Part shown: positions 61,624-64,000 of the stretch, one piece after another | Position numbering within the stretch: position 1 is the first letter of the stretch | Layout of the letters: each line of letters begins with the position of its first letter | Assembly: GCF_002561455.1 (NCBI RefSeq) | Contig: NZ_NTUP01000002.1 | Span: 1-64,000 of the forward strand | Length of the DNA stretch: 64,000 nucleotides | Direction of reading: 5' to 3' | Source of the DNA: Bacillus sp. AFS015802 | GTDB taxonomy: Bacteria; Bacillota; Bacilli; Bacillales; Bacillaceae_B | Made by a program: the position numbers and the translations under genes | Notes under the pieces: generated by a model | Database searches by the model: none | Told to the model about the DNA's origin: nothing | The model's input: only the letters and a program-made list of their open reading frames with translations

Positions 61624-63018
61624 ATGCACGAAAGTATGAAAGGAAAACAGAACGGTCCGGGAATACCCGGCACATGGTTTAAGGATGAAGAGGCAGCGAA
61701 TACGGAAGGATATCCGATTTTATTTGTTCATGGCATCAACTCATCCTCAGCTGCGTGGATAAAGGAGAATGACATGCTTCCCATCACCCGGGGAGCCGGT
61801 TACCAATCGGTGTTCATCGAATTGCATCCAGATGAAGACATGTGGAGGAACGGGGAGATGTTGGCAGACAAGCTCCGCGAAATGTACGAATACTTTAATG
61901 AAAAGATTGTGGTGGTGGGTCACAGTAAAGGAGGGATCGATACTCAAGCGGCACTGATCCATTACGGAGCTTCTCCCTATGTAGAAAGGGTCATCACACT
62001 GTCGACGCCCCATCACGGATCAGAGCTTGCAGACCTTGCCTTCAGTAAATGGGCAGGGTGGCTGACGGATGCGTTGAAAAGCAAGACACCCGCCGTCTTT
62101 TCACTGCAAACGGGTTATATGAAGGGTTTCCGGTCAGAGACAGACGGACAGGACCCAGTGAAGGACGTCCCGATCTATACATTTGGAGGCACAGGCTGGG
62201 GTGGGGCCAACTCTGAACTGTTTTGGGGAGGTTTATACTTAAGCCGTTTCGGTCAAAGTGACGGAGCCGTGCTGGTGAGAAGCTCGCGGCTTCCTTATGC
62301 CAAAGAAGTGGCCGTACAGGACTGGACTCATACCACCATTAAAAAAGGCAGCGAGGTATTCCCTTTTTTGAAGAATCTTTACACCGAAATGGTGAAAGAG
62401 GTTCCGTATGCAAAGGTGAGCGAAATGGCTTCAGAAGATGAAACCTCTGTTCTTCACAGGGGCGGGGAATTCGATGGGACAGTCGTGGAAAGCTTCTTTG
62501 TCGAAGAAGGAATGGGGAAGATCACCGTTGATTGGATCAGTAACCTAAGTGACTCCGCTTATGAGCTGGTGAGTCCGGACGGCCAACTATATAAGCAATG
62601 GGGCATGGCAGAAGACGCAACGGGCTATTTCCCCGGTGCGTATCATCATTCGATCCTGCTTTCCGACCCCCTTTCAGGCAGGTGGGAGGTGAGGGCCAAA
62701 TCGGGTCAAAGAGAACATTACATGGTTAGCATTCTCTTTCATAAAAAGAGAAAAGAGGTGGTGAGCGCATTGGGTGGGGGTGATACTGTTTTAAAGAGGA
62801 CCTATACCATACACTATATCCCGATGCAGAGTGGAAAGAAATCTTCCGTACTCATCACCACAGAAGACTTGACCTCCCTGCCACTTGCTGACTTTGATGA
62901 AGGAATCCATAACATCACCCTCGACATAGAAGGCAAGACGTCGCTGGGAAATGAATACCAGCGAACGAAGATTCAGACGGTATATGTCGATGGAAAAGGA
63001 AATATTTATGGAATGTAA
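61624..63018 (+). CDS. Alpha/beta-hydrolase lipase/esterase
   Basis: 464 residues. LFVHGINSSS (oxyanion) and VVGHSKGGIDTQA with the nucleophile Ser (about 100) define a lipase-like hydrolase; HHGSELADLA follows the nucleophile. A C-terminal beta-rich region (about 270-464) of roughly 190 residues is unusual for simple esterases and may bind substrate or a surface. No signal peptide is visible, so export would need another route. AGGGGGGAAAG precedes the ATG. Terminator is a GGACGGACC repeat. Confidence 0.82.
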   Translation: MHESMKGKQNGPGIPGTWFKDEEAANTEGYPILFVHGINSSSAAWIKENDMLPITRGAGYQSVFIELHPDEDMWRNGEMLADKLREMYEYFNEKIVVVGHSKGGIDTQAALIHYGASPYVERVITLSTPHHGSELADLAFSKWAGWLTDALKSKTPAVFSLQTGYMKGFRSETDGQDPVKDVPIYTFGGTGWGGANSELFWGGLYLSRFGQSDGAVLVRSSRLPYAKEVAVQDWTHTTIKKGSEVFPFLKNLYTEMVKEVPYAKVSEMASEDETSVLHRGGEFDGTVVESFFVEEGMGKITVDWISNLSDSAYELVSPDGQLYKQWGMAEDATGYFPGAYHHSILLSDPLSGRWEVRAKSGQREHYMVSILFHKKRKEVVSALGGGDTVLKRTYTIHYIPMQSGKKSSVLITTEDLTSLPLADFDEGIHNITLDIEGKTSLGNEYQRTKIQTVYVDGKGNIYGM

Positions 63019-63032
63019 AATAAGAAACGACA

Positions 63033-63068
63033 AAGGTCCGTCCCTCTTCATAATGAGGGACGGACCTT
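63033..63068. terminator. Terminator between lipase and thioredoxin genes (GGACGGACC-type repeat)
   Basis: AAGGTCCGTCCCTC pairs perfectly with GAGGGACGGACCTT around TTCATAAT. Confidence 0.85.
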
Positions 63069-63072
63069 CAGG

Positions 63073-63387
63073 TTATAGTGTGTTCAGGAATTCTGTCACT
63101 TGTTCCGGCGATTTGGCGTTGGCGCTGTGCAGATGGGCTTGTTTTTCGCCGTTTTTGTATACCAGCAGGCTCGGAATGCCCATGACGTCATATTTTTCGG
63201 CGATTTCCGGGAATTCGTCCTTATTGATGTCATACCATTTATATTGATTGAACTCTTCCATGATTTCATCAATGAACATGTCCATGCGACGGCAGTCCGG
63301 ACACCAGTCCGCATGGAATTTTACGATGACTGGCTCTGGTGATGAGATGAGATCGTCAAAGGTTTCTTTGTTTTTGATTGATTGCAT
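63073..63387 (-). CDS. Thioredoxin-family protein
   Basis: 104 residues with thioredoxin fold. Active site WCPDC (about residue 28; thioredoxin itself has WCGPC), cis-Pro in VMGIPSLLVYKNG. The Pro-Asp dipeptide suggests a redox potential different from canonical thioredoxin. Cytosolic; no signal. GGGAGG precedes the ATG. Confidence 0.9.
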   Translation of the reverse strand: MQSIKNKETFDDLISSPEPVIVKFHADWCPDCRRMDMFIDEIMEEFNQYKWYDINKDEFPEIAEKYDVMGIPSLLVYKNGEKQAHLHSANAKSPEQVTEFLNTL

Positions 63388-63511
63388 GATGATAACCTCC
63401 CTTTTCCACTTATTTTATACAAAACCCCGCCCGATTGTAAAACGAATCATTTTTCGTCCGATCTTGTACATGATAATATAGGAATACATTTTGAAAGAAA
63501 AAGGTGACATT

Positions 63512-64000
63512 ATGCAGCCCATTAAAGTAGGTTTGGCAGGATACGGATTTTCAGGACAAAGCTTTCATCGTCCATTACTCTCCCATTTAGAGGAATATCA
63601 TATTGAAGCGGTCATGTCCTCCAATGAAGAAAAAGTATTGAATGACATCGAGGGAGCCACAGTGGTGTCCTCACTCGGCGAACTGCTTCAGGAAGACATA
63701 GATTTAGTCGTGATCACGACACCTAATCACCTTCACTATCAAATGATCAAACAATCATTATTATCAGGTAAACATGTCATCGTCGAGAAACCCTTTGTAA
63801 CGGACTCAAGAGAAGGGGAAGAGCTCCTGACACTGGCAGAAGAGAGAGGGCTCCATCTTTCCGTTTTCCATAATCGGCGCTGGGATGCCGACTTCTTGAC
63901 CATTCAGAAATTGTTGAAAGAAGAAACGCTTGGAAAGATTTATACATATGAAGCGCATTTTGATCGTTTCCGGCCAACCATCAAGGACCGGTGGAAAGAG
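63512..64000 (+). CDS. Gfo/Idh/MocA-family oxidoreductase (partial)
   Basis: Runs off the window end after 163 codons, all open. N-terminal Rossmann motif GLAGYGFSGQSFHRP, then ITTPNHLHYQM and the catalytic-region EKPFVTDSREGEEL and FHNRRWDADF. These are the first two-thirds of the NAD-binding half of the family (dehydrogenases of sugars, inositol and related compounds). AAAGGTGA precedes the ATG. Substrate unknown. Confidence 0.88.
   Translation, partial: MQPIKVGLAGYGFSGQSFHRPLLSHLEEYHIEAVMSSNEEKVLNDIEGATVVSSLGELLQEDIDLVVITTPNHLHYQMIKQSLLSGKHVIVEKPFVTDSREGEELLTLAEERGLHLSVFHNRRWDADFLTIQKLLKEETLGKIYTYEAHFDRFRPTIKDRWKE

Overview
The window reads as chromosomal DNA of a marine-type, spore-forming Bacillaceae (Rossellomorea/'Bacillus marisflavi'-like; this is inference from gene content, not a database match). 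Evidence: B. subtilis-like synteny est-rnr-smpB-ssrA, spore genes (a CotF-like coat protein, an SspH-type SASP, a gamma-SASP-like peptide), a qoxABCD quinol oxidase, an S-box (SAM-I) riboswitch, AGGAGG Shine-Dalgarno sites and dense Rho-independent terminators. No prophage, insertion sequence, tRNA, rRNA or CRISPR array was seen.

Layout. 1-4.9 kb: carboxylesterase, RNase R, SmpB and tmRNA, i.e. the trans-translation/RNA-decay block. The tmRNA gene is split by a 277-nt intron with group I features in the T-loop. 5.0-9.1 kb: copper block with a Cys-rich four-helix-bundle protein, CopY repressor with two cop boxes, CopZ, CopA and a glutaredoxin-like protein. 9.4-14.3 kb: qoxABCD, a VOC protein and a small cbb3/NorB-like heme membrane protein. 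14.5-21.1 kb: MetOD1-type protein, triple-LysM protein, aspartase, an RRNPP-like HTH-TPR regulator and a DUF2254 membrane protein. 21.3-24.1 kb: SAM riboswitch, homoserine dehydrogenase and aspartokinase. 24.1-32 kb: L,D-transpeptidase, coat protein, LysE exporter, YqcI protein, amino-acid permease with divergent amidinohydrolase, DoxX and an M4 protease. 32-43 kb: accessory redox and transport genes with linked HxlR/MarR regulators, two MFS transporters, a catR/catE pair, an LLM oxidoreductase and a Gly/Tyr-rich protein. 43-48 kb: MBL hydrolase, then a tight operon of response regulator, histidine kinase, exported MsrAB and a Crp/Fnr regulator. 48-54.5 kb: a nonsense-disrupted FAD oxidoreductase, ohrA/ohrR, a flavin reductase, LysR and an iron-dependent alcohol dehydrogenase. 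54.6-64 kb: DEAD-box helicase, acyl-CoA ligase, lipoprotein, a second amidinohydrolase, alkaline phosphatase with a Pho box, small spore proteins, lipase, thioredoxin and the start of a Gfo/Idh/MocA oxidoreductase.

Most unusual items: (1) the tmRNA T-loop intron (4523-4799), with P1-P9 pairings, a U.G splice-site pair and terminal G all traceable; (2) two families of phase-locked intergenic repeats with no coding explanation: eight 13-bp near-palindromes on an exact 25-bp period (33418-33605), and a CGGCTGGATT word on an exact 21-bp period at two loci (50409-50513 and 53825-53972); (3) the kinase/regulator-MsrAB-Crp operon preceded by three TTAAGAA direct repeats; (4) an oxidoreductase broken by a single in-frame amber codon.
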